A program made the translations under genes and the position numbers. Of a stretch of DNA of 64,000 nucleotides, positions 9,171-18,378 are shown in pieces. Source of the stretch: G963664115 sp965216035 (GTDB lineage: Bacteria > Acidobacteriota > Terriglobia > 20CM-2-55-15). The stretch spans positions 930,001 through 994,000 of the forward strand of contig CBDCFM010000021.1 in the NCBI GenBank assembly GCA_965216035.1. Reading direction: 5' to 3'. Position 1 is the first letter of the stretch, and every line of letters begins with the position of its first letter. The notes beneath the pieces were generated by a model. It was not told the DNA's origin, did no database searches, and worked only from the letters and a program-made list of their open reading frames with translations.

Positions 9171-9864
9171 TCAGTCTGCCGTGACCGCGTCCCAAGTCAC
9201 GAAAGAACGGGCCCTCAACATGCGGTGGTGAACCGCCTTTAGTTTGTGCCTTGCCAATTGGAAAAGATTCAAAACGACACTGTGAATCGAAAGGAAGAGT
9301 TGAGTCTGAGGCGGAGATTTGAACCGTCGCATTTGTCGTTCGCGTTGTCGGGTTGGTTGGTGTGAGACCTCTGCTCGATTGTTCGCGAATTGTTCGGTGT
9401 CATGATCCACCGACGGCATGATCGTCCGGAGCGGGGCACTGTAACACTTCAACTTGTCTGTGACCAGGCGGAACGGAACCTTGCCCCTTCAAGAACTTGC
9501 GAAAGATACGCTCCGCCCCACGCCGATTGCGACGGGACCGCACCAGGATCTCGATCACGTCGCCGTCTTGATCCACGGCACGCCACAAATACTGCCGCTG
9601 TCCGTTGATGCTCACGAACACTTCGTCCAGGAACCCCGTGTCACCGAGACGACCTTGACGTATCTTGAGTCGCCGTGCGTATTCCGGACCGAACTTCTTG
9701 GGCCAGCGTCGGACGGTCTCCTACGACACCACGACTCCCCGTTCGGCAAGCATATCCTCGACATCTCGGAAGCTGAGGCCGAATTTATAGTAGAGCCAGA
9801 CTGCATGACTGATGATTTCGCGGGGATATCGGTAACCGCAATTGAGGGATCGGGTGGATTTCAT
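9171..9864 (-). pseudogene. IS6-family transposase, inactivated
   Basis: Reading from the ATG at 9864, the protein starts MKSTRSLNCGYRYPREIISH and continues AVWLYYKFGLSFRDVEDMLA, the N-terminus of IS6-type DDE transposases. A TAG at 9721-9723 interrupts VVVS-ETVRRW. Translation then continues in frame through FLDEVFVSINGQRQYLWRA (first catalytic Asp) until a frameshift near 9466-9486, after which FRLVTDKLK (second Asp) and NNRAEVSHQPTRQRERQM (Glu) follow to the stop at 9171. With a nonsense codon and a frameshift it cannot make transposase. I could not find matching terminal inverted repeats. It gives the uninterrupted comparison for the intron-split copy at 26207-28353. Confidence 0.88.
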
Positions 9865-10091
9865 GCTGCAAGTCCGGCAGCCGTGGCCCCAAGTTGAAAA
9901 TGCCGTCCGCTCAGATGCTATGCACGCACGTCTTTAATATAGGACTTTCATGGCATACTTCTAGGGAGGCAGATGATGCGTTGTTTACAGATCTCTCTCA
10001 CGGCCAGGTGTTCTGTTGCGGCTCCGACATGCCGTCGTTCGGTATCCTCCGGCGAAGTGCGTGCAATCCGACGATGTGGAATAGAGGGAAT

Positions 10092-12431
10092 ATGCGAAGA
10101 ACGCTAACGCTATGGACCAGCTTGACAGTTTTCCTCCTGGGGAGTGTTGCTCTGGAGGCATCCGGAGCTCAAGTCGCCGAATCAGCGGCATTGTCTCATC
10201 AGGCTGTAGTCGATACATTCTGTGTAACCTGCCACAAGGAAAGCCTCCGTACGGCCGAGTTCAGGCTCGATGCCCTCGACCTGGATAATCCCGAGCGCAA
10301 TCCCGCGGTTTGGGAAAAAGTGATCCATAAGCTCCGCACGCGCGAAATGCCTCCTGAGCCGATGTCGAGGCCAGACGATCCGACCTATCGAGCTTTGATC
10401 GCTTACCTTGAAACCGCGCTCGATCAGTCGGCGGCAGCGAGGCCCAATCCTGGCAGACCGGGCGTGCATCGCCTCAACCGTTCTCAGTATGCCAACGCGG
10501 TCCGCGACTTACTGGCTCTGGAGTTTGATTCTGCATCGCTTCTTCCCGCCGACGATTCGGGGTATGGATTTGACAACATTGGAGATGTGCTGACCGTGTC
10601 TCCCCTGCTGCTTGAGAGATATCTTTCCGCGGCGGGGAAGATCAGCCGCCTCGCAATCGGTGATCCTGACATCAGTCCGACCTCGACCGAGTATCCGGTT
10701 CCTCCCGCCACCGTGCAGACTGAGCGGGAACACGGCGACCTTCCGATCGGGTCCCGGGGAGGGATCGCCATTCGCCATCACTTCCCACTAGACGCCGAAT
10801 ACGTGATCAAGGTTCGTGCGCAGAGAGCTAAGAACGGGCAGATTCTGGGCCTGTCCGAGAGGCGACAAATCGACATTCGTGTGGACGGAGCGCGAATCCA
10901 ATTGTTTAGTCTGGGGGGCCCGGGCGAAGCGGACACTGAAAATATTCCAGGCCGGGACTCGGTCGGCGAGTTGGACGATCACTTGGAAGTCCGGGTTTTG
11001 CTCGAAGCGGGGCCTCACCTGGTAGCTGCGACTTTCCTGAAGGACACGGTGAAGCCGGAAGGAGTACTCGATATCATCGGCGATCAAGCCTTCTTTGAGG
11101 GCGTTGGCAGCATTTCCATTGCCGGTCCGTATGGCGCGACGGGTCCCGGTGACACGCCAAGTCGACGTAGAATCCTTGTCTGTCGTCCATCAGGCCCTCT
11201 AAATGAAGAGGCGTGTGCCAGACAGATCGTGACGACGCTGGCCCGGCGGGCGTACCGCCGTCCCATCCACGAGGAAGAGATTCCGTCGCTGCTGATCCCC
11301 TACGAGGCGGCCAGGAACCAGGGTGGTTTTGAAGGGGGAATCAGGATGGCGCTGGAAAGAATCCTCGTATCGCCTGATTTTCTGTTCCGCGTCGAAGTGG
11401 ATCCTCAAGAGACCCCTTCAGGTTCCGCCTATCGAATCAGTGACGTGGAACTCGCTTCCCGGTTGTCGTTTTTCCTCTGGAGTAGTATTCCCGACGACCG
11501 GCTACTGAGTTTGGCTGAACGCGGTCAACTCAGCGAGCCTGGGATTCTGGCCTCCGAGGTCGAGCGAATGCTGGCCGATCCCCGAGCCCACACATTGGTG
11601 ACCAATTTTGTGGGCCAGTGGCTGTACCTGAGGAATATCGAAAGAGTGTTGCCGGATCCGGTGGCGTTTCCCAGTTTCGACGAAAACCTCCGGACCGCGC
11701 TCGGGCGGGAGACTGAGCTTTTCTTTCAGAGCATGCTCGGAGAGGATCGGAGCATTCTGGATTTGCTGCGCGCCGACTACACCTTTCTGAACGAGCGACT
11801 GGCCCGGCACTACGAAATTCCAGGCATCTACGGCAGCAATTTCCGCCGCGTGACTCTGGCCCAGGAACAGCGCAGGGGACTGCTGGGGCAGGGGAGTATT
11901 CTCACGGTGACGTCCTATCCCAACAGGACTTCGCCGACTCTGCGTGGAAAGTGGCTGCTGGAAAATATCCTGGGCTCCCCGCCGCCCCCACCGCCGGCCG
12001 ATATCCCTTTCTTGAAAGAAGATCAAGATGTCCGGACCCTCAGCATGAGGCAGCGCATAGAAATGCATCAGGCCAGTCCGACATGTTCGAGCTGCCACTC
12101 GCGAATGGATCCGCTGGGCTATGCGCTCGAAAGTTTCGACGGGCTGGGGCGGTGGCGCGACGGCATCGACACATCGGGAATCCTTCCCGACGGAACCGAA
12201 ATCGACGGACCGATCGGCCTGAAGGAGGTGCTGCTCGGCAAACAGGACCAGTTTGTCATGACGGTCACCGAAAGGCTGCTGACATACGCGCTCGGGCGGG
12301 GCGTCGAGTTTTATGACATGCCGGCGATTCGCACGATCGTTCGAGACGCCGCATCCAGCGACTACCGCTGGTCGTCGGTGATAATGGGTATCATCAACAG
12401 TAAGCCGTTCCAGATGAGGAGGGCCCGCTAG
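10092..12431 (+). CDS. DUF1592 multidomain c-type cytochrome
   Basis: This 779-residue exported protein has the order typical of the family: an N-terminal cytochrome c-like domain with CVTCH (residues 44-48), DUF1587 (about 115-180), DUF1595 (about 375-440, RRAYRRPIHEEEI), DUF1592 (about 450-580, SRLSFFLWSSIPDDRLL), DUF1588 with a second CSSCH motif (665-669) and C-terminal DUF1585. Its biochemical role is not established; two haem motifs suggest electron transfer in the periplasm. The ATG at 10092 gives a signal peptide (LTLWTSLTVFLLGSVALEAS) with GAGGG just upstream. It is followed two bases later by the DUF1552 gene, its usual partner. Confidence 0.9.
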   Translation: MRRTLTLWTSLTVFLLGSVALEASGAQVAESAALSHQAVVDTFCVTCHKESLRTAEFRLDALDLDNPERNPAVWEKVIHKLRTREMPPEPMSRPDDPTYRALIAYLETALDQSAAARPNPGRPGVHRLNRSQYANAVRDLLALEFDSASLLPADDSGYGFDNIGDVLTVSPLLLERYLSAAGKISRLAIGDPDISPTSTEYPVPPATVQTEREHGDLPIGSRGGIAIRHHFPLDAEYVIKVRAQRAKNGQILGLSERRQIDIRVDGARIQLFSLGGPGEADTENIPGRDSVGELDDHLEVRVLLEAGPHLVAATFLKDTVKPEGVLDIIGDQAFFEGVGSISIAGPYGATGPGDTPSRRRILVCRPSGPLNEEACARQIVTTLARRAYRRPIHEEEIPSLLIPYEAARNQGGFEGGIRMALERILVSPDFLFRVEVDPQETPSGSAYRISDVELASRLSFFLWSSIPDDRLLSLAERGQLSEPGILASEVERMLADPRAHTLVTNFVGQWLYLRNIERVLPDPVAFPSFDENLRTALGRETELFFQSMLGEDRSILDLLRADYTFLNERLARHYEIPGIYGSNFRRVTLAQEQRRGLLGQGSILTVTSYPNRTSPTLRGKWLLENILGSPPPPPPADIPFLKEDQDVRTLSMRQRIEMHQASPTCSSCHSRMDPLGYALESFDGLGRWRDGIDTSGILPDGTEIDGPIGLKEVLLGKQDQFVMTVTERLLTYALGRGVEFYDMPAIRTIVRDAASSDYRWSSVIMGIINSKPFQMRRAR

Positions 12432-12433
12432 CC

Positions 12434-13780
12434 ATGATGGTTTTTAAAAAGTCTATTCCGCGACGCACATTCCTGCGCGGGGCAGGAACCGCCGTAGCGT
12501 TGCCGCTGCTGGATGCAATGTTTCCGGCCTTTGGCTCCGCTGCCCAAACTGCGTCCAACACGGCAAAGCGTCTTTCGTTTTTTACTGTGCCTAACGGGAT
12601 CATCATGGAGAAGTGGACGCCGGCGGGGGTAGGCAATGGGTACGCCCTGACGCCTATCCTGGAGCCACTCGGCGCCTTCAAAGACGACATTCTGGTGCTG
12701 AGCGGGCTGGCCAACAACGAAGCCCGCAAACTCCCCGGTGAAATTGCCGGTGATCACCCGCGCGCGTGCAGCGCCTATCTCACCGCCTCCCACCCGAAAA
12801 TGACCTCGGGAGCGGACATACATTGCGGTGTTTCCGTGGACCAGGTGGCGGCCCGCGAGCTCGGCAAACGCACCGCGCTTGCCTCATTGGAGATTGGGCT
12901 GGAGTCCAGCGATATTCTGGGAGCGTGCGAATCCGCTTACAGCTGTGCGTACTACTTCACCATGTGCTGGAGTAATCCCGTCACACCCCTGCCGATGGAA
13001 AACCGCCCGCACGCGGTGTTTGAACGACTGTTCGGCGATAGCACGGACCCCGACGTGCGGGCCTCCCGCATGGAAGAGAATCGCAGTATTCTCGATCTGG
13101 TATATCAGGATTTGAGGCGGCTGATGCAGTCGGTCGGGCCGAGTGATGGCGCAAAGCTCGACCAGTATCTCGATGCTGTCCGCAGTGTTGAGCGGCGCAT
13201 TGAGGTGACCGAGCAGCAATCCCCAAAGGAATTGCCGAGCGTGGAAAAACCCATTGGGGTACCCGAGGCATTCTCCGATTACGCCAAATTGATGCTGGAT
13301 CTACAGGTGCTGGCTTTTCAGGGCGACATCACGCGAGTCAGCTCGTTCATGCTTGGCCACGAAATGAGCACCCGGGCTTACCCGGAACTCGGTTTTGGCG
13401 ACGCACATCACGCTTTGACGCACCACCAGGGCGATGCCTCGAAGATTGCGAAGGTTGCCCAGATCAATATTTTCCATGCCCAATTGTTCCAGTATTTTCT
13501 GGAAAGGATGCAGTCTGTCACCGACGGCGACGGGTCCCTGCTCGATCACTCCCTGCTTGTTTACGGCAGCGCCCTGGGTGACGGCAATATGCACCTGTAT
13601 AAAGACCTGCCCGTACTGTTGGCAACGGGCGGAGGGGCCGGTATCCAGGGTGGCCGTCACATCAAGTATCCGCAAGACACGCCGATGGCGAACTTGTATG
13701 TGACGTTGCTGGAGAAGCTTGGAATATCCGTCGAGAATTTCGGCGATAGCACAGGTAGACTCGATCTGTCCGACGTGTGA
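12434..13780 (+). CDS. DUF1552 Tat-exported protein
   Basis: This 448-residue protein of the DUF1552 family is nearly always encoded beside a DUF1592 protein. The N-terminus has a twin-arginine signal (RRTFLRG, residues 10-16, then AVALPLLDA). Conserved stretches include FFTVPNGIIMEKWTP, LSGLAN, GDHPRACSAYLT, LGHEMSTRAYPELG with HHALTHHQ, and GSALGDGNMH. The fold resembles alkaline-phosphatase/sulfatase-like proteins, but no activity is proven. It starts two bases after the DUF1592 stop, with AGGAGG inside that gene's end, so the two are surely co-transcribed. Confidence 0.9.
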   Translation: MMVFKKSIPRRTFLRGAGTAVALPLLDAMFPAFGSAAQTASNTAKRLSFFTVPNGIIMEKWTPAGVGNGYALTPILEPLGAFKDDILVLSGLANNEARKLPGEIAGDHPRACSAYLTASHPKMTSGADIHCGVSVDQVAARELGKRTALASLEIGLESSDILGACESAYSCAYYFTMCWSNPVTPLPMENRPHAVFERLFGDSTDPDVRASRMEENRSILDLVYQDLRRLMQSVGPSDGAKLDQYLDAVRSVERRIEVTEQQSPKELPSVEKPIGVPEAFSDYAKLMLDLQVLAFQGDITRVSSFMLGHEMSTRAYPELGFGDAHHALTHHQGDASKIAKVAQINIFHAQLFQYFLERMQSVTDGDGSLLDHSLLVYGSALGDGNMHLYKDLPVLLATGGGAGIQGGRHIKYPQDTPMANLYVTLLEKLGISVENFGDSTGRLDLSDV

Positions 13781-13860
13781 TCGCCACTGACAGGGGTGAG
13801 GTGTGTCGGCCCTCCACCGATATAGGTGTCTGAGGATGAAGAAAGGGAAACACGGCTGGC

Positions 13861-15306
13861 ATGAAAAATATGAATAGGCGTGTGGCCGGGGTATCGACGA
13901 CGATCCTTCTGTTGCTACTCCCCGGGGTCTCCGGGCGGGGGGCACAAAGCACGAATCCCGACCTGGTCCATGCGGTCCAGGGAGGAGACCCGGACGTCGT
14001 CCGGGAACTATTGCAGAATCACGCCGACCCCAACCTGGCTCAGCCGGATGGTTCCACTGCCTTGATCCTGGCGGTCGAGGGCGATGACCTGATCGTGGCG
14101 GATCTGCTGATAGGAGCCGGGGCAGACTTGAACGCGGCCAACGAGTACGGCGCCACTGCTCTTTCTGTCGCGTGCACAGGCGGCAACATTGCCATGATCA
14201 ACACCCTGCTGGAAGCCGGGGCGGATCCGAACGCGGCACTGCTTTCCGGTGAGACCCCGCTGATGACCGCCGTCGACAAAGGGAACCTGGATGCTGTCCG
14301 CGCGCTCCTCGAGCATGGGGCCAACGTCAATGCGAAAGAAACCCGGGGCGACCAGACCGCCCTGATGTGGGCCGTGGCCAACAAGCACCCCGAGATCGTA
14401 AGACTTCTCCTCGAGCACGGGGCTGACGTTCACGCCCGCTCGAGGGGGGATTTCAGTCCGTTGCTTTTCGCCGCACAACAGGGAGACGTGGCCATCGGGA
14501 GCACCCTGGTGGAGGCTGGAGCGGAGGTCAATGATCTCAGGATGACCGATGGCATGACGGCCTTGATGTTAGCGGCCGCAGGTGGCCACGATGAATTATC
14601 CGTTCTTCTTTTGAGCAGGGACGCCAATCCGGATCTTACAGATGAGAGAGGCCAGACGGCGCTGCACTACGCGGCTCCGGACCCGAAGAGTATCGAGCTG
14701 GTGAGAGCACTTCTGGCTCATGGGGCGAATGCGAACGCACGTACCAGGAATGATTCGCCCCGGAATAGCTATGCGGGAGTCAGCTTGACAGGTGCGACAC
14801 CGCTGTTCCTGGCTGCTTCAGTAGGGAACGTCGAAACAGTGCGCGCGTTGATAGCCGGCGGTGCGGATCCTTTATTTACGACCGAGGAAAAGACTGCGCC
14901 TCTGCACGTAGCTGCCGGCGTCGGGCCCCCCTTGGGCAGGCACTACACCGAGGAGATGAAGAAGAATTCATTGGAAATTATACGTCTGCTCGTGGAGCTG
15001 GGGGCTGATGTCAACGTGCCCGGTGAGCACGGATGGACTGCGCTCCACGGTGCTGCCTACATGGGAATCGATTCAGTGGTGCAGTTTCTCGTCGAACGGG
15101 GCGCCATGATTGATGTTTTTGATGCGTATGGACAGACTCCGCTGAGCATAGCAGGCGCTGTGATTACAGTCGGGGTTAACGACCATTATTTCCAGAGCTC
15201 ACGAATAGTCCGCCAGAGTACAGCCGATCTTCTTCTGGAACTGGGCGCCACTCCACTGGCCGATTCAGGCATCCAAATACTCAGCAATTTCTACAAACAG
15301 CAGTGA
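13861..15306 (+). CDS. Secreted ankyrin-repeat protein, copy 1
   Basis: This 481-residue protein has a signal peptide (ILLLLLPGVSGRGAQS) followed by about a dozen ankyrin repeats, each about 33 residues with the GxTALxxAxxxGxxxxVxxLLxxGADxN pattern, for example GATALSVACTGGNIAMINTL. Ankyrin arrays bind other proteins; in this setting the partner may be the DUF1592/DUF1552 pair encoded 80 bases upstream. The DNA from about 13920 to 14840 is almost identical to 15513-16433 in the next gene, while the signal peptide and the last third differ. Confidence 0.92.
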   Translation: MKNMNRRVAGVSTTILLLLLPGVSGRGAQSTNPDLVHAVQGGDPDVVRELLQNHADPNLAQPDGSTALILAVEGDDLIVADLLIGAGADLNAANEYGATALSVACTGGNIAMINTLLEAGADPNAALLSGETPLMTAVDKGNLDAVRALLEHGANVNAKETRGDQTALMWAVANKHPEIVRLLLEHGADVHARSRGDFSPLLFAAQQGDVAIGSTLVEAGAEVNDLRMTDGMTALMLAAAGGHDELSVLLLSRDANPDLTDERGQTALHYAAPDPKSIELVRALLAHGANANARTRNDSPRNSYAGVSLTGATPLFLAASVGNVETVRALIAGGADPLFTTEEKTAPLHVAAGVGPPLGRHYTEEMKKNSLEIIRLLVELGADVNVPGEHGWTALHGAAYMGIDSVVQFLVERGAMIDVFDAYGQTPLSIAGAVITVGVNDHYFQSSRIVRQSTADLLLELGATPLADSGIQILSNFYKQQ

Positions 15307-16433
15307 CGTTCCAGCAGCGCACGACGTACAGAGGTAGGGCGAAGTTTCGTTCAGCAGACCCCAGTGAATCTGATGAAACCGACGGGACCCAATGCATCAC
15401 ATTCCTGAACGGGTCTGGGGAACTGAAGAAACGGATACGGAGACCGGTTGAGCATGAAGAACATCATTAGGCACGTGGCCTGGGTGTCGGCGACAATCCT
15501 TCTATCGGTTTTCCCCGGGGTCTCCGGGTGGGGGGCACAAAGCACGAATCCCGACCTGGTCCATGCGGTCCAGGGAGGAGACCCGAACGTCGTCCGGGAA
15601 CTATTGCAGAATCACGCCGACCCCAACCTGGCTCAGCCGGATGGTTCCACTGCCTTGATCCTGGCGGTCGAGGGCGATGACCTGATCGTGGCGGATCTGC
15701 TGATAGGAGCCGGGGCAGACTTGAACGCGGCCAACGAGTACGGCGCCACTGCTCTTTCTGTCGCGTGCACAGGCGGCAACATTGCCATGATCAACACCCT
15801 GCTGGAGGCCGGGGCGGATCCGAACGCGGCACTGCTTTCCGGTGAGACCCCGCTGATGACCGCCGTCGACAAAGGGAACCTGGATGCTGTCCGCGCGCTC
15901 CTCGAGCATGGGGCCAACGTCAATGCGAAAGAAACCCGGGGCGACCAGACCGCCCTGATGTGGGCCGTGGCCAACAAGCACCCCGAGATCGTAAGACTTC
16001 TCCTCGAGCACGGGGCTGACGTTCACGCCCGCTCGAGGGGGGATTTCAGTCCGTTGCTTTTCGCCGCACAACAGGGAGACGTGGCCATCGGGAGCACCCT
16101 GGTGGAGGCTGGAGCGGAGGTCAATGATCTCAGGATGACCGATGGCATGACGGCCTTGATGTTAGCGGCCGCAGGTGGCCACGATGAATTATCCGTTCTT
16201 CTTTTGAGCAGGGACGCCAATCCGGATCTTACAGATGAGAGAGGCCAGACGGCGCTGCACTACGCGGCTCCGGACCCGAAGAGTATCGAGCTGGTGAGAG
16301 CGCTTCTGGCTCATGGGGCGAATGCGAACGCACGTACCAGGAATGATTCGCCCCGGAATAGCTATGCGGGAGTCAGCTTGACAGGTGCGACACCGCTGTT
16401 CCTGGCTGCTTCGGTAGGGAACGTCGAAACAGC
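13920..16433. repeat. Near-identical direct repeat of about 0.9 kb in the two ankyrin genes
   Basis: Bases ~13920-14840 and ~15513-16433 are spaced 1593 bases apart and differ at only about five positions by eye (for example GACGTC/AACGTC early, GAAGCC/GAGGCC, CAGTAG/CGGTAG near the end). Identity stops sharply on both sides inside the genes. Confidence 0.85.
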
Positions 16434-16878
16434 GCGTGCATTGATAGCAGGCGGTGCGGATCCCTTCATGACAACCAACGGAGGAAGCCCTCCTCTGCAG
16501 GTCGCAGCCGGCGGAAGCGACCCATATACCAGAGACTGGACCGACGAGGAGAAGCGGAATCTTTTCGAGACCACCAGGCTGTTGGTGGAACTCGGTGCCG
16601 ATGTCAACGCGGCCGGTGAGCACCGATGGAGGGCGCTTCACATGGCAGCTTACAAAGGAATGGATTCCGTAGTTCAGTATCTCGTCGAAAAGGGTGCCCG
16701 GATGGACGTTTTTGATGACTATGGTCAAACCCCGTTGAGCATCGCAAGTGCGGTGATTACAGTCGGTGTGAATGATTATTACTACCAAAGCTCACGCATC
16801 ATTCGGAAGAGCACGGCTGACCTTCTCCTGGAACTGGGCGCCACACCCCTGGCCGATTCGGGCGTCCAGATACTGTGA
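15454..16878 (+). CDS. Secreted ankyrin-repeat protein, copy 2
   Basis: This 474-residue paralogue of the preceding gene has its own signal peptide (VSATILLSVFPGVSGWGAQS) and the same ankyrin array. I chose the ATG at 15454 to match copy 1; a TTG at 15448 is in frame. Residues up to about 325 match copy 1 almost perfectly. From there (DPFMTTNGGSPPLQVAAGG) the sequences diverge to ordinary paralogue levels, then both end TPLADSG-x-QIL. The gene ends immediately before the likely left end of the IS481 element. Confidence 0.92.
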   Translation: MKNIIRHVAWVSATILLSVFPGVSGWGAQSTNPDLVHAVQGGDPNVVRELLQNHADPNLAQPDGSTALILAVEGDDLIVADLLIGAGADLNAANEYGATALSVACTGGNIAMINTLLEAGADPNAALLSGETPLMTAVDKGNLDAVRALLEHGANVNAKETRGDQTALMWAVANKHPEIVRLLLEHGADVHARSRGDFSPLLFAAQQGDVAIGSTLVEAGAEVNDLRMTDGMTALMLAAAGGHDELSVLLLSRDANPDLTDERGQTALHYAAPDPKSIELVRALLAHGANANARTRNDSPRNSYAGVSLTGATPLFLAASVGNVETARALIAGGADPFMTTNGGSPPLQVAAGGSDPYTRDWTDEEKRNLFETTRLLVELGADVNAAGEHRWRALHMAAYKGMDSVVQYLVEKGARMDVFDDYGQTPLSIASAVITVGVNDYYYQSSRIIRKSTADLLLELGATPLADSGVQIL

Positions 16879-16920
16879 ACGACCGGGAACATCATTGACA
16901 GAATAGTCCAGGCACATCCT

Positions 16921-18105
16921 TTACAGTTTGTACCTCTTTCTCATTCTATTCCCCAAAGCATCTTGAATGGTAAAGGTCCGTTCGTCCATTTGTCCGAGAC
17001 GAACGGTGCCGAAGTAGACATCCCAGACGCCGTCGTCGACTTCCTCGAGTCCGACGTACTCACCTTCAAGGGTGTGGGTGATTGGAACACGATGGGCCGA
17101 CCACCGGAATCCCCCGTTCCGACTGACCAGCCGCGTTTCGAAATGAGACGGATACTCGATGGGAGGCAGGCCCAACGGAAACTCCCGTGAAGAGGTTTGA
17201 TAGCGGGAGTCGGGCGTTTCCTGGTCCAGCGCCTCATGGGGACGCACAGTGTTGAATTCCTCAACAAAACGATTGAACCGGAATTGCTGAGCCCGCATCG
17301 TGGCCGCTGGCGGCCGAGTGGTCTCTTGTTTCAAGGTTTTGTGCATGCGTTCGTGTCGGCCGTTTTGATCTGGCCGGCCGGGCTGAATCAATTCGGGGAA
17401 GATTCCGAGGCGGATCCACCAGACCGATAGCCGGCTCAGTCGCCCGATGGCCGTGGTGGCGAACGGCGGCCCGTTATCGGTCCGGATGATTGCAGGGAGA
17501 CCGAAGTTCCGGAAGACACTCTTGAATACGGACTTCGCGCGAACATGATTAGTCGAGTAGAGGCCCTTACATGCGAGCAGATACCGGGTGCAACCGTCGG
17601 TGATCGTCAACGGATAGCAATAGATGCCATCCCCAGTTTTAAACTCGCCTTTATAGTCCGCACACCAGACATCATTGGACCGATCCATTGAAGTCACGGG
17701 CTTGCCCGGATGACCCGGATAGGTGCGTCTCCGCTTCTTCTCCACAAGCCCATGACGTTTCAGCAGTTCCGAGATCGTCGATCGGGCGGGCCAGTCGACC
17801 TCGGGATGCCGGGTATTCAAGATCTTAAGAAGCTTCTTGGCCCCCCAGTGAGGATGTTTGCGGCGCAGATCGATCACCCGCCGCACCACATCGTCTGACG
17901 TCCGATGCGGGCAGCCGACAGGACGACGGGAACGCTCCTCCAATCCGGATTGGCCATTCTCCAAGAATCTGTCAATCCACTTATATCCGGTGGGCCGGCT
18001 CACCCCGTAGCGCGCACACAGTTCGACGATCGAGAAAGATCGAGTAAGATAATCGGCAATAAATAATCGTTTTTGATCCATGGTTGTTGATTGATCCCAG
18101 GGCAT
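16921..18105 (-). CDS. IS481-family transposase
   Basis: This 394-residue transposase has an N-terminal helix-turn-helix (CARYGVSRPTGYKWIDRF, about residues 30-50) and a DDE integrase core. The first Asp is in VWCADYKGEF, the second in IIRTDNGPPF and the Glu in DQNGRHERMHKTLKQE. The frame is intact, so it may be active. The ATG at 18105 has GGAGG seven bases upstream (18113-18117), but that site is locked in a perfect hairpin. A second ATG at 18081 (MDQKRLF) is a possible alternative start. Confidence 0.93.
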   Translation of the reverse strand: MPWDQSTTMDQKRLFIADYLTRSFSIVELCARYGVSRPTGYKWIDRFLENGQSGLEERSRRPVGCPHRTSDDVVRRVIDLRRKHPHWGAKKLLKILNTRHPEVDWPARSTISELLKRHGLVEKKRRRTYPGHPGKPVTSMDRSNDVWCADYKGEFKTGDGIYCYPLTITDGCTRYLLACKGLYSTNHVRAKSVFKSVFRNFGLPAIIRTDNGPPFATTAIGRLSRLSVWWIRLGIFPELIQPGRPDQNGRHERMHKTLKQETTRPPAATMRAQQFRFNRFVEEFNTVRPHEALDQETPDSRYQTSSREFPLGLPPIEYPSHFETRLVSRNGGFRWSAHRVPITHTLEGEYVGLEEVDDGVWDVYFGTVRLGQMDERTFTIQDALGNRMRKRYKL

Positions 18106-18131
18106 ATGAAGTCCTCCACGGAGGACTTCAT
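18106..18131 (-). promoter_or_regulatory. Hairpin hiding the transposase ribosome binding site
   Basis: A perfect 12-bp stem, ATGAAGTCCTCC with GGAGGACTTCAT and a two-base loop, ends directly before the transposase ATG. The 3' arm on the mRNA contains the Shine-Dalgarno GGAGG, so it is paired with CCTCC in the hairpin. Such structures in insertion sequences are known to block translation from read-through transcripts. Confidence 0.7.
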
Positions 18132-18378
18132 CGTGATCGATCTGTAAACCATGTACCCGGACAGATATGTAAACGATGTACCCGGACCGTACCCTGGAAA
18201 TATTCTACAAGCAGCCGTAACACCCGTCACGGTGCAGTCAGAGACGCGGGTTAACCCCGGGGTGCCCGTCGGGCCCATGCCGGTTGGCGCAGCGGTTGGT
18301 TTGCCAACAGTATGCTCTTAGAACACGAGCGTCGCATGCAGATGAAACCCCACCGGGCAACCCGAGCCGCACTTCGAG

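Larger units (their letters stand above)
16881..18187 (-). mobile_element. IS481-family element
   Basis: The element is bounded by imperfect 20-bp inverted repeats. Positions 16881-16900 match the complement of 18168-18187 at 16 of 20 bases (core CCGGG, ACATC). Inside the right end, a second copy of the same unit at 18142-18161 forms a tandem pair (TGTAAACCATGTACCCGGAC and TGTAAACGATGTACCCGGAC). I could not identify a target-site duplication. It lies just after the second ankyrin gene and 190 bases before the next DUF5916 gene. Confidence 0.75.
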
